Assembly (NCBI RefSeq): GCF_001613105.1 | Contig: NZ_BDBS01000023.1 | Coordinates: 62,001-126,000, forward strand | Direction: 5' to 3' | DNA length: 64,000 nt | From: Nocardia pseudobrasiliensis NBRC 108224 | Lineage (GTDB): Bacteria > Actinomycetota > Actinomycetes > Mycobacteriales > Mycobacteriaceae | In this document: positions 25,937 to 33,491 of the stretch, piece after piece | Numbering within the stretch: position 1 is the stretch's first letter | How the letters are laid out: each line of letters begins with the position of its first letter | The notes under the pieces: model-generated | The model's database searches: none | Told to the model about the DNA's origin: nothing | Seen by the model: the letters and a program-made list of their open reading frames with translations, nothing else | Translations under genes and position numbers: made by a program

Positions 25937-26073
25937 GTCGTTCGGCTCCTCGTCCGGCCGGTAATGGATGTCCGGTTTCGCTTGTCGACCGCCGACGCCC
26001 GGGGCAGGCGCCGGTATCGTTCACGGGGTTCAGGGTGGCACCGCCGCCCGAAGCAGGCGGGTTGCGTGTCACC

Positions 26074-26103
26074 ACCGTAACCGCTTGTGAAGCCCTGCAC
26101 AAA
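26074..26103 (-). promoter_or_regulatory. rex-hemACD promoter overlapped by a Rex operator
   Basis: On the minus strand, TTGTGCAGGGCTTCACAA (26102-26085) is a TTGTG-N8-CACAA dyad that matches the Rex consensus at all but one of the informative positions. It overlaps a candidate -35 TTGTGC, which has a 17-bp spacer to a candidate -10 TACGGT (26079-26074). Transcription would start near 26067, leaving a leader of about 130 bases before rex. The dyad is read directly; Rex binding is inferred from family knowledge. Confidence 0.85.
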
Positions 26104-26217
26104 GTCGGTGAATTCAGTCACTCGAGGGCACACGGGACCAAACCTCGTTCGCCCCATTCAACCCGCAATGGTCGGTGATATTCCACACAACGCGCCGGAA
26201 GCCGGACCTCCGGCCGG

Positions 26218-26478
26218 TCAGCGCGACAAATCCGCTCGTAACCGGGGCTCGTCGACATCGAGATAGCTGTGTTCACGGCCGTCGAGCAGCACGACCGGCA
26301 GCCGATCACCGAATTCCGCGCGCAGTGCCGGATCGGTCGCCGCGGCCTCGTCCACATCGACCGTGCTCGGCGCGATCCCGTAATCGGCACAAATCACCCG
26401 CAGTTGTTCGAGTGCCACGTCGCACATCCCACAACCGTTCCTTGTCAACAGAGTCACCGAATGCGTGGAGTCGCTCAC
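26218..26478 (-). CDS. glutaredoxin-like redox protein
   Basis: 86 residues of a thioredoxin-fold small protein: VTLLTRNGCGMCDVALEQL gives the CXXC active site Cys-Gly-Met-Cys, and RLPVVLLDGREH gives the cis-proline. GTG 26478 has GAGGTGG four bases upstream, which decides it over the longer frame to 26562. Since the organism makes mycothiol (mshA is in this window) it may work as a mycoredoxin-type reductase or a general dithiol protein. Its neighbour is the Rex operon downstream. Confidence 0.85.
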   Translation of the reverse strand: MSDSTHSVTLLTRNGCGMCDVALEQLRVICADYGIAPSTVDVDEAAATDPALRAEFGDRLPVVLLDGREHSYLDVDEPRLRADLSR

Positions 26479-26622
26479 GACGCCACCTCGCTGCCGCTCG
26501 TTGTCGTCGTGCGCGACGCGCGCTGTTTCTGTGATTCGTTCGCAAGCTCGCTCATGTACCAATTAAACGGTCAGTGCCCTGGGCTAGTGTGGGTGTGTTC
26601 GCGCGGACGGGCGGAGGTACTG

Positions 26623-27639
26623 GTGCCGGAACGATCGAAAGAGGCGAGGACGGGGTTCATCGCAGGGAGGTTCGGCGAATTCCCGGCGCGCTGGGGTCAG
26701 GGACTGTCCGATCAGTTCACGCGCATCGCCCGCAGCCCGTTCGGGCCCAGCGAGGAGGAGGTGCGGGCCAACCTCGCCGGTGAGGCCAGCGCCGACGCCG
26801 CCCTCGCCCTGCACGACGCCGAACTGGCCGAAGCCGGTGGGGGTCAGGCGGATTCGGAGGCGCCGCGCGATCTCACCGCGGCCGCGTTCTTCGATGTCGA
26901 CAACACCATGGTGCAGGGCGCGTCGATCGTGCACTTCGCCCGCGGACTGGCCGCGCGCAAGTATTTCAAGACCTCCGATCTGGTCGACATCGCCTGGAAG
27001 CAGGTCAAATTCCGGGTCACCGGCAAGGAGAACAAGGGTGATATGACCAGCGGCAAGGAGAAGGCCCTGGCGTTCATCGCCGGTCGCTCCACCGCCGAAC
27101 TGGCCGCCCTCGGCGAGGAGATCTACGACGAGATCATCGCCGACAAGATCTGGCCGGGCACCCGCGCGCTGGCGCAGATGCATCTCGATGCCGGACAACA
27201 GGTGTGGCTGGTCACGGCCACCCCGGTCGAATTGGCGCAGGTGATCGCGAAACGTCTCGGACTCACCGGCGCGCTGGGCACGGTCGCCGAGAGCGAGGAC
27301 GGGCTGTTCACCGGCCGGCTGGTCGGCGATATCCTGCACGGCCTGGGCAAGGCCCACGCGGTGCGCACGCTCGCGATCCGTGAGGGGCTGAATCTCAAGC
27401 GCTGCACCGCGTATTCCGACAGCCACAACGATGTGCCGATGCTGTCGCTGGTCGGCACCGCCGTTGCGATCAATCCGGATTCGGATCTACGCGAGGTGGC
27501 CAAGAACCGCGGCTGGGAGATCCGCGATTTCCGTACGGGCCGCAAGGCCGCCAAGATCGGTGTGCCCACAGCGCTCGCACTGGGCGCGGCCGGTGGGGCG
27601 GCCGCCGCGGTGCTCACGCGAAAGCGCGACGCGCGCTAG
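26623..27639 (+). CDS. HAD-IB family phosphatase (SerB1-like)
   Basis: 338 residues. The first about 80 residues are a family-specific polar extension. The HAD core starts with FFDVDNTMVQGAS (nucleophile Asp91, acid Asp93), continues through WLVTATPVELAQ, and ends with AYSDSHNDVPML (metal-binding Asp). A hydrophobic C-terminal segment (TALALGAAGGAAAAVL) with Arg/Lys after it may anchor the protein. It resembles Rv0505c, annotated SerB1 in M. tuberculosis, but it is not the main SerB, so phosphoserine is not assured as substrate. GTG 26623 has GGAGG five bases before it. Confidence 0.85.
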   Translation: MPERSKEARTGFIAGRFGEFPARWGQGLSDQFTRIARSPFGPSEEEVRANLAGEASADAALALHDAELAEAGGGQADSEAPRDLTAAAFFDVDNTMVQGASIVHFARGLAARKYFKTSDLVDIAWKQVKFRVTGKENKGDMTSGKEKALAFIAGRSTAELAALGEEIYDEIIADKIWPGTRALAQMHLDAGQQVWLVTATPVELAQVIAKRLGLTGALGTVAESEDGLFTGRLVGDILHGLGKAHAVRTLAIREGLNLKRCTAYSDSHNDVPMLSLVGTAVAINPDSDLREVAKNRGWEIRDFRTGRKAAKIGVPTALALGAAGGAAAAVLTRKRDAR

Positions 27640-28652
27640 CCCGTAAAGGGGTTGCGGCGCTTGGCAAGCAGTTTGTAGAGGGTCTGCTGGATGGTTTCGC
27701 GGACCTGATCGGTGATCTCGAACATGATCATCGGATCGTCGGCCGCCTCGGGCTCGTACGCGCCGGTGGAGATGGGCGTGCCGATTTCGATGTACCACTT
27801 GGACGGCAGCGGCATCGCGCCGAGCACGCCCAGATGCGGAAACAGCGGAGTCACCGGGAAATACGGCAGTCCGAGCAGGCGTGCGAGCGGCTTGAGATCG
27901 GCGAGTTTGGGATAGATCTCCTCGGATCCGACGATCGAGACCGGAATGATCGGCACGCCGGTCTTGACCGCGGCCGAGACGAATCCGCCGCGCCCGAACC
28001 GCTGCAGCTTGTACCGCTCGCCGTAGGGCTTGCCGATTCCCTTGAACCCCTCCGGAAATACTCCGGCCAGCTCACCCGAGCGCAGCAGCCGCTCGGCATC
28101 GGCCGGGCAGGCGAGGGTGTGACCGGCCTTGCGCGCCAACCCGCCCAGTACCGGTAGTTCGAAGATCAGATCGGCGGCCAGCAGCCGCAGCGCGCGCTGT
28201 TTGGCGTGATTGTCGTGCACGGCCAACTGCAGCATCAATCCGTCCAGCGGCACCACGCCCGCATGATTGCTGACCATCAGCGCGCCGCCGGATTCGGGAA
28301 TGTTCTCGATTCCGTTGACCTGCACCCGGAACCACAGCTCCGACAGCGGCCGCAGCGCGGGCAGGATCACCGATTCCAGCAGATGTTCGTCCAGGCCGAA
28401 TTCGTCGACCTGATAATCGCCGGTGAGGCGGCGGCGCGCGAAATCGGCCGTACCCCTGATGCCGCCGGCGACCGTGCCGCGCACCAGATCTCCGAGCGAC
28501 CGCGGCGGCCGGGGCGACGCCTCGGCCAGTCGATCGGTCAGCGAGGTCACCGGACTCGGCTCCGACACCTCGGGCCAGCGCCGGGCCGGCGGTCGATGCC
28601 GCGCTTCGAAGTCGGCATCGTGCAGTTGAATCACCTTGGCCACGTCATTCAT
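27636..28652 (-). CDS. lysophospholipid acyltransferase-family protein
   Basis: 338 residues. The acyltransferase signature is MVSNHAGVVPLDG, with His130 and Asp137, giving HX6D instead of the HX4D of PlsC. This spacing is typical of the MGAT-like branch. Further blocks are FPEGFKGIGKPYGERYKLQRFGRGGF (acceptor-binding) and GVPIIPVSIVGSEEIYP. It probably acylates glycerolipids or a similar alcohol at the membrane. Its start overlaps the epimerase-like gene by eight bases, and its stop overlaps the HAD gene on the other strand. Rv0502 has the same position in M. tuberculosis. Confidence 0.85.
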   Translation of the reverse strand: MNDVAKVIQLHDADFEARHRPPARRWPEVSEPSPVTSLTDRLAEASPRPPRSLGDLVRGTVAGGIRGTADFARRRLTGDYQVDEFGLDEHLLESVILPALRPLSELWFRVQVNGIENIPESGGALMVSNHAGVVPLDGLMLQLAVHDNHAKQRALRLLAADLIFELPVLGGLARKAGHTLACPADAERLLRSGELAGVFPEGFKGIGKPYGERYKLQRFGRGGFVSAAVKTGVPIIPVSIVGSEEIYPKLADLKPLARLLGLPYFPVTPLFPHLGVLGAMPLPSKWYIEIGTPISTGAYEPEAADDPMIMFEITDQVRETIQQTLYKLLAKRRNPFTG

Positions 28653-29733
28653 TGGTTGCTCCCGCTCCGGCCCCGACCAGGCCGAGAAGTCTCTTCTCTG
28701 CAGCGTCGATCCACCGTGGATCGATGACGGGCCGCAACGCTGCGCCCCCGACGAAATCGTCGAATGCCTGCACTGTGGTCCAGCGCGGCTGGAACCCCAG
28801 TTCGGTGCGCATCCGGGTGGTGTCCAGACCGCAGCCGAAATGGAAATAATCGATCTGTTCGACCGTGAACTCCCGCATGACCGGACCCATCAGGGACCGG
28901 CCCACGGTACGAAATGCCGCATAGGGCACGGGAACCGCGATGCGCCCGGCGCGACGGATGGCCTGCGACAGGGTCAGCGCGCCGTCGCCCGCTACATTGA
29001 AGGTGCCGCCGGGCGCGGCGAGCGCGGCGTGCACCAGGGCGGCGATCGCATCCTCCTCGTGCAGCAATTGCAGGCGCGGATCGCGGCCGAAAACGGTCGG
29101 CGTGACCGGCGAGCGGAAGTACTGCACGCCGCGACCGGCCAGTCGCGGGCCGACGATCGGCGGGAAGCGCAGGATGGCGGCCGCGATATCCGGGCGACGC
29201 CGGGCCAGGCCGCGGACGAAGCCCTCCACCTCGATCACATCGCGGGCAAATTCTCCGCGCGGTGGAGTGCGGGCGCTCATCTCCTCGGTGAACCGCGCGG
29301 GATCCTTTGCGCTGCAGCCGTACACCGCCGAGGACGAGCGCACCACGACGCGCCGCACGCTCGGCGCCTTCTGGCAGGCGGCGAACAGCTGCATGGTGCC
29401 CAGGACGTTGAAATCCTTCATGGCCGGGCGACCGCCGCTGGACGGCGGTCGCGACAGCACCGCCGGATGTATCACGGTGTCGACCTCGTTCTCGTCGATC
29501 ACCTTGCGTATCAGGGGATTCCGGATGTCGGCGCGGACGAACTCGGCTCGGCCCATGCGGCGCAACAGCTCTGGGCTGGGCATCCGCGCGTCGACCGCGA
29601 CCACCCGCTCGATCCCCGAATCGTCGGCCAGCCGAGCGACGGTATTGCCGCCGAAGAACCGGCTCGCACCGGTCACCAGTACGACCTTGGGCGTATGCCC
29701 GTCCCGCACGCTCGAACCCACGCCGGATCCCAC
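28645..29733 (-). CDS. NAD-dependent epimerase/dehydratase-family protein
   Basis: 362 residues of an extended SDR: VVLVTGASRFFGGNTVARLA is the nucleotide-binding loop. The usual catalytic Tyr-X3-Lys is not seen; the equivalent region reads SSSAVYGCSAKDPARF. So the protein may be non-catalytic or use a different mechanism. M. tuberculosis Rv0501 (annotated galE2) sits in this position. The gene overlaps the acyltransferase by eight bases and is likely expressed with it. GTG 29733 and GTG 29721 are both possible starts. Confidence 0.78.
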   Translation of the reverse strand: MGSGVGSSVRDGHTPKVVLVTGASRFFGGNTVARLADDSGIERVVAVDARMPSPELLRRMGRAEFVRADIRNPLIRKVIDENEVDTVIHPAVLSRPPSSGGRPAMKDFNVLGTMQLFAACQKAPSVRRVVVRSSSAVYGCSAKDPARFTEEMSARTPPRGEFARDVIEVEGFVRGLARRRPDIAAAILRFPPIVGPRLAGRGVQYFRSPVTPTVFGRDPRLQLLHEEDAIAALVHAALAAPGGTFNVAGDGALTLSQAIRRAGRIAVPVPYAAFRTVGRSLMGPVMREFTVEQIDYFHFGCGLDTTRMRTELGFQPRWTTVQAFDDFVGGAALRPVIDPRWIDAAEKRLLGLVGAGAGATNE

Positions 29734-29875
29734 CTGCCAAGCCCCCGAGTTGCCTATTCCCGCTTTCCAGCGTAGCCCCTGACATGTGGGGCATCGACGG
29801 CTTTAACCAGGTTCTAACGATGACTTCCATCACCGGAAACGAAAAGCCTTTTAAACAGTCTGGTTTCAAAGCGAA

Positions 29876-29904
29876 AGGCCCGCCACCGATTCGGTGACGA
29901 GCCT
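29876..29904 (-). terminator. intrinsic terminator after the bS22 gene
   Basis: Read on the minus strand, AGGCTCGTCACCG pairs along 13 positions (three G-U) with CGGTGGCGGGCCT around the loop AAT, followed by TTTCGCTTT. It lies 17 bp beyond the bS22 stop codon. Confidence 0.75.
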
Positions 29905-29920
29905 CCAGCTAACCTCGCGC

Positions 29921-30022
29921 TTACTTGCCGAGTTTGCGACGCTGCACGCGAGTACGGCGAAGCAGCTTGCGGTGCTTCTTCTTCGACATGCGCTTACGAC
30001 GCTTCTTGATCACAGAACCCAT
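29921..30022 (-). CDS. small ribosomal protein bS22 (AURKAIP1/COX24-type)
   Basis: 33 residues, beginning [12 protein letters not shown] and ending Gln-Arg-Arg-Lys-Leu-Gly-Lys; nearly half the residues are Arg or Lys. It matches the mycobacterial bS22 found on the 30S subunit and the AURKAIP1/COX24 motif. A GAGGAAC site lies some eight bases before ATG 30022. It is easily missed because of its size. Its place between the excisionase-like gene and the epimerase-like gene matches mycobacteria (Rv0500B). Confidence 0.92.
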
Positions 30023-30248
30023 AGGGTTGTTCCTCGCGTTCTCTCTCTACCTCGGCGCGCACGCCGGTTACGTACGCCCATCGTGTTCAGCGGTCTGCGC
30101 ACCGCTCGAGTCCGTCCCAGTGTCCGCCGCCGATGCGACCCATGCCACCGGCAGGCAACACAACGGTGGTTCATCGTACCGGGCCAACCATGAGCGAACG
30201 AAACGGGGACCGGGGTCGACCTGTTACTCGCGAGCGCAGGCACCACGA

Positions 30249-30281
30249 ACCGGCCGAGGCTCAGGGGCTGCCTCGGCCGGT
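30249..30281 (-). terminator. strong hairpin after the excisionase-like gene
   Basis: A 12-bp perfect inverted repeat (ACCGGCCGAGGC at 30249-30260, GCCTCGGCCGGT at 30270-30281) with a nine-base loop, 14 bp past the stop at 30296. No T-run follows, so termination is likely but not certain. The gap 30023-30295 holds this hairpin and presumably the bS22 promoter. Confidence 0.6.
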
Positions 30282-30295
30282 CGCGGTGGCGGGCC

Positions 30296-30520
30296 TCAGC
30301 CCGCGTCGAAGTAGGACGTTTGCAGGTAGTCGTGCACCGCCTTGGCGTGTACACGGAACGAACGGCCTACTCGGACGGCGGGCAATTCGCCCGAATGCAC
30401 CAACCGATACACCGTCATCTTGGAAACCCGCATCAGATTCGCCACTTCGGCGACGGTGAGGAACTGGGTTCCTCCGCCGAATACGGGTCCCGAATTCGCA
30501 GAGCTGTTTCCAGACATCAT
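30296..30520 (-). CDS. excisionase-type helix-turn-helix DNA-binding protein
   Basis: 74 residues. FLTVAEVANLMRVSKMTVYRLVHSGELPAVRVGRSFRVHAKAV (about residues 20-62) is a MerR/excisionase winged helix. It is the conserved neighbour of proC in mycobacteria (Rv0500A). A GGAGG lies 11 bases before ATG 30520; ATG 30517 follows directly. It is a chromosomal regulator and not a phage excisionase, as no integrase lies nearby. Targets unknown. Confidence 0.85.
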   Translation of the reverse strand: MMSGNSSANSGPVFGGGTQFLTVAEVANLMRVSKMTVYRLVHSGELPAVRVGRSFRVHAKAVHDYLQTSYFDAG

Positions 30521-30707
30521 TGCGCCATTGACCTCCGGCACGTCCGCGCCGCCGGCTTCCCCACCGGCGGAACAGACACGCACGTGCTCCTTGCAGCTTA
30601 GCGGGACCAGTGGGATTACTGCGACGGGTGGGAGAAATAGGATTCGCCGCGCCGGAACCTCCCGGTCAGGCTGCGTTTACCGGCGGCACGAGCGACGACA
30701 CGATAGG

Positions 30708-31526
30708 TCAGGCCTCCGGCGAGCCCTGTTCGACCGAGCGACGCCTGGCCGCGTGCAGCGCCTCGATGAAGGCCGAACGGACTCCCGCACGCTCGAGTTC
30801 GCGCACCGCCGCGGCCGTGGTCCCGGCCGGGGAGGTGACCGCGGCGCGCAGTTCCGCCGCCTCCTGCTCGGACTCGTCGAGCAGCGCGGCCGAACCGAGC
30901 ATGGTCTGCACGACCAGCTGGGTCGCCACATCGCGGCTCAGCCCGAGGCCCACCGAGGCCTCCACCATCGCCTCGACGACCAGGAAGAAATAGGCCGGAC
31001 CCGAACCCGATACCGCGGTCACCGCGTCCATCTGCGATTCGGCGACCGTCACCACCTTGCCGACCGATTCCAGCACCTCGGTGGCCAACTCCAGCTGATC
31101 CTTCTTGGCGTAGCGGCCGGGCGCGATCGCGCTCATCCCCTGGCCGACCAGCATCGGCGTATTCGACATGACCCGCACGACCGGGAACCCCGCGGGCAGT
31201 TTCGCCTCGAACCGGCTCGTCGGCACGCCCGCGGCCAGCGTCATCAGCACCTGATCGCGGTCGTTATCGATCTCGATCTTGCCCAATTCGGACATGACGC
31301 CGTCGACGTCGTGCGGCTTCACCGCGACCACCACCAAATCGGTTCCGTTGGCGGCCTCGGCGACGGAATCGGTGACCCGGATCCCGAACCGCTCGGCCAG
31401 AAACTCGGCCCGCGCCGACATCGTCTCGACGACGACCAGATCCTTGGCGGCCCGCCCGGATTCGAGCAGGCCGGCGATCAACGCCTCGCCGATCCGTCCG
31501 CCGCCGATCACCGCAATTCTCGTCAT
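30708..31526 (-). CDS. proC: pyrroline-5-carboxylate reductase
   Basis: 272 residues. The NADP-binding loop AVIGGGRIGEALIAGL is at the N-terminus; the ProC signature region includes VTAVSGSGPAYFFLVVEAMVEASVGLGLSRDVA and, later, SPAGTTAAAVRELERAGVR. It catalyses the last step of proline synthesis. ATG 31526 gives the normal length; the frame upstream to 31571 lacks the conserved N-terminus. Confidence 0.95.
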   Translation of the reverse strand: MTRIAVIGGGRIGEALIAGLLESGRAAKDLVVVETMSARAEFLAERFGIRVTDSVAEAANGTDLVVVAVKPHDVDGVMSELGKIEIDNDRDQVLMTLAAGVPTSRFEAKLPAGFPVVRVMSNTPMLVGQGMSAIAPGRYAKKDQLELATEVLESVGKVVTVAESQMDAVTAVSGSGPAYFFLVVEAMVEASVGLGLSRDVATQLVVQTMLGSAALLDESEQEAAELRAAVTSPAGTTAAAVRELERAGVRSAFIEALHAARRRSVEQGSPEA

Positions 31527-31584
31527 GGCGACTAAGGCTATCCGCGTGCCGACGCGACGCGTCAAGCACACTCGGCGCGAGCGG

Positions 31585-32478
31585 TCAGCGCGGCAGCGGA
31601 ATCAGCGCGAGCTGACGTGATTGCGCGACCACCGCGCCGGTGGAGTCGAGAACGAGCTGATCCTCGTCGAACATCCGCTCACCGATCGCATGCGTGGTCG
31701 CGATGACCCGCAGCCAGCCCGGGGCCGGACGACGACGCAGATAGGTCGTCATCTGAACCGTCGGCGCCCAGCCGAACCGGCCCAGATTCTGCGATACCGG
31801 CGGGCTCATATCCCCGGCCATCATGGCGAACCAGGCGGATACATCCGGATCGCTCTCATCACCCGGACGCGGACGGATCCACAGCCGCAGTCGCGGCTCA
31901 CCCTGTTCACCCGCGAGGAAGTGCGCCCAACTCGGATCGATCGCCACCGAGGCCCCCTGCGCCACATGCACGATCCGGCCCATCGGCGAATCGGGTGAGT
32001 AGGCGATCGCGTCCGGGGTCGGCTCGGCGGGCATATCGGTATAGCTGTCGGGGGCGTAGACCGGCGCGGCCTCGTCGAGGTGGCCGAAGGTGAACGCGGA
32101 GTGCACCAGCGTGCGGCCGCCCTGGATCAGGCCGACGTCGACCAGGCAGATCTGCCGACCGGTCTTACGAATGCGGACCTCGTAGTCCACCTCACCCGGA
32201 TCCGGCGCGCCGAGAAAATCGGTGCCCGCCGAGATCGCGAACATCTCCGCCGCCTCGGGATGCGCGGTCCGCAGCCAGCGCGTCGCCGCCGCGGCGCTGC
32301 TCGCGACCATCGTCCCGCCGTGCACCTTGGGGCCGATCGTCCAGATCGGATCGATCGTGCCTCGATAGCGGCCGATTCCGTCCTCGGACGACAGCTCGTC
32401 CAGCGCGCATACGCGACCGAAGGGCGCGGCGTCCAGACCGGATTCGTCCAGATCCCGCTCGATGGCCAGTTCCGTCAC
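31585..32478 (-). CDS. TesB-like acyl-CoA thioesterase-family protein
   Basis: 297 residues with two hotdog-like halves. The first contains PIWTIGPKVHGGTMVASSAAAATRWL; the second has RRRPAPGWLRVIATTHAIGERMFDEDQLVLDSTGAVVAQSRQLAL, the typical end of actinobacterial thioesterase-family proteins. It probably hydrolyses acyl-CoA, chain length unknown. It occupies the Rv0499 position, between proC and the TIM-barrel protein. It ends 58 bp before the proC start and may be co-transcribed. Confidence 0.78.
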   Translation of the reverse strand: MTELAIERDLDESGLDAAPFGRVCALDELSSEDGIGRYRGTIDPIWTIGPKVHGGTMVASSAAAATRWLRTAHPEAAEMFAISAGTDFLGAPDPGEVDYEVRIRKTGRQICLVDVGLIQGGRTLVHSAFTFGHLDEAAPVYAPDSYTDMPAEPTPDAIAYSPDSPMGRIVHVAQGASVAIDPSWAHFLAGEQGEPRLRLWIRPRPGDESDPDVSAWFAMMAGDMSPPVSQNLGRFGWAPTVQMTTYLRRRPAPGWLRVIATTHAIGERMFDEDQLVLDSTGAVVAQSRQLALIPLPR

Positions 32479-32574
32479 CCACAGCTCCTTTCGACGCCCC
32501 CGGTCTTTCTACACTGTATAAGTGTCACCGAAGGTCACCGGATTCGGCCGATGATGTGACGAAGACCCCGTCGA

Positions 32575-33477
32575 TCAGCTGCGCTGCGCCCCGGTGGGCT
32601 CGGGTGCGCGGACGGGTCGCAGATTGTCGAGATGGGTGCGCGCGAAGGTCAGCGCCCGGTGCAGCATGGCCGCCCGGTCGAGGGTGGTGCGGGCGTTCTG
32701 GGTGTTCACCTCGATGACGACCTGACCGCGAAAACCGTTGCGCACCAGAGATTCACAGACCTCGGCGCAGGGCTGAGCACCCTCGCCGGGTATGAGGTGC
32801 TCGTCGTGGGCCGCACCGTTGCCGTCGGCCAGATGCAGATGCGTCAGACCCGAACCCATGCGCGCGGCCAGCTCCCGGGCGTCCATACCCGCGGTGGCGG
32901 TATGCGACAGATCGAGGGTGTAGTGCCGGAAGCCGGTATCGGTCGGATCGTAGGACGGACTGAACGCGGTCAGCGAAGGTCCCGGTCCCCCACGACGTTC
33001 CAGACGCCGCGCCGAACCCGAACGCCGACCGAACAGGGTGTCGGCGCGCATGGGGAACATATTCTCGACCGCGACCGCGACCGGACTGTTGTCCTCGAGC
33101 CGCGCGACCTGCGCGGCGAAGCCCTCGGCATAGCGACGCTGCCAGCGAAACGGCGGATGCACCACCACGGTCGCGGCATCCAGCGCCTCGGCGGTGTGCA
33201 CGCTGCGCTCGAGTTTGGCGATCGGATCGGCGCCCCAGACCCGTTGGGAGATCAGCAGACACGGCGCGTGGATCGCGAGCACCGGAATCTCGTAGCGGCG
33301 CACATAGGATTGCACGGTGGCGATGCTCTGACTGGCCGGTTCGGCCCAGACCATCAATTCGACACCGTCGTAACCCAGTTCGGCGGCGTACCGGAAGGCC
33401 GCCTCGGTATTTTCCGGATATACCGAGGCCGTCGACAAACCAACCCGAATCATGTTCCCCGCCTGGCTGTTACCCAC
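32575..33477 (-). CDS. sugar phosphate isomerase/epimerase-like TIM-barrel protein
   Basis: 300 residues (292 if started at ATG 33453). It has xylose-isomerase-like AP endonuclease 2 fold features: IRVGLSTASVYPENTEAAFRYAAELGYDGVELM at the start, VAVENMFPM, YTLDLSHTATAGMD, THLHLADGNG and VVIEVNTQN, where Glu/Asp/His residues would bind a metal. GTG 33477 is preferred because GGGAG lies five bases upstream, 14 bp after the stop of the membrane gene. Position corresponds to Rv0498. Substrate unknown. Confidence 0.82.
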   Translation of the reverse strand: MGNSQAGNMIRVGLSTASVYPENTEAAFRYAAELGYDGVELMVWAEPASQSIATVQSYVRRYEIPVLAIHAPCLLISQRVWGADPIAKLERSVHTAEALDAATVVVHPPFRWQRRYAEGFAAQVARLEDNSPVAVAVENMFPMRADTLFGRRSGSARRLERRGGPGPSLTAFSPSYDPTDTGFRHYTLDLSHTATAGMDARELAARMGSGLTHLHLADGNGAAHDEHLIPGEGAQPCAEVCESLVRNGFRGQVVIEVNTQNARTTLDRAAMLHRALTFARTHLDNLRPVRAPEPTGAQRS

Positions 33478-33491
33478 GGCTGCTCCCTGGC

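Noticed and set aside
30296..30520. Integrated element because of excisionase-type protein
   Set aside because: It is the conserved proC neighbour seen in mycobacteria, with no integrase or attachment site.
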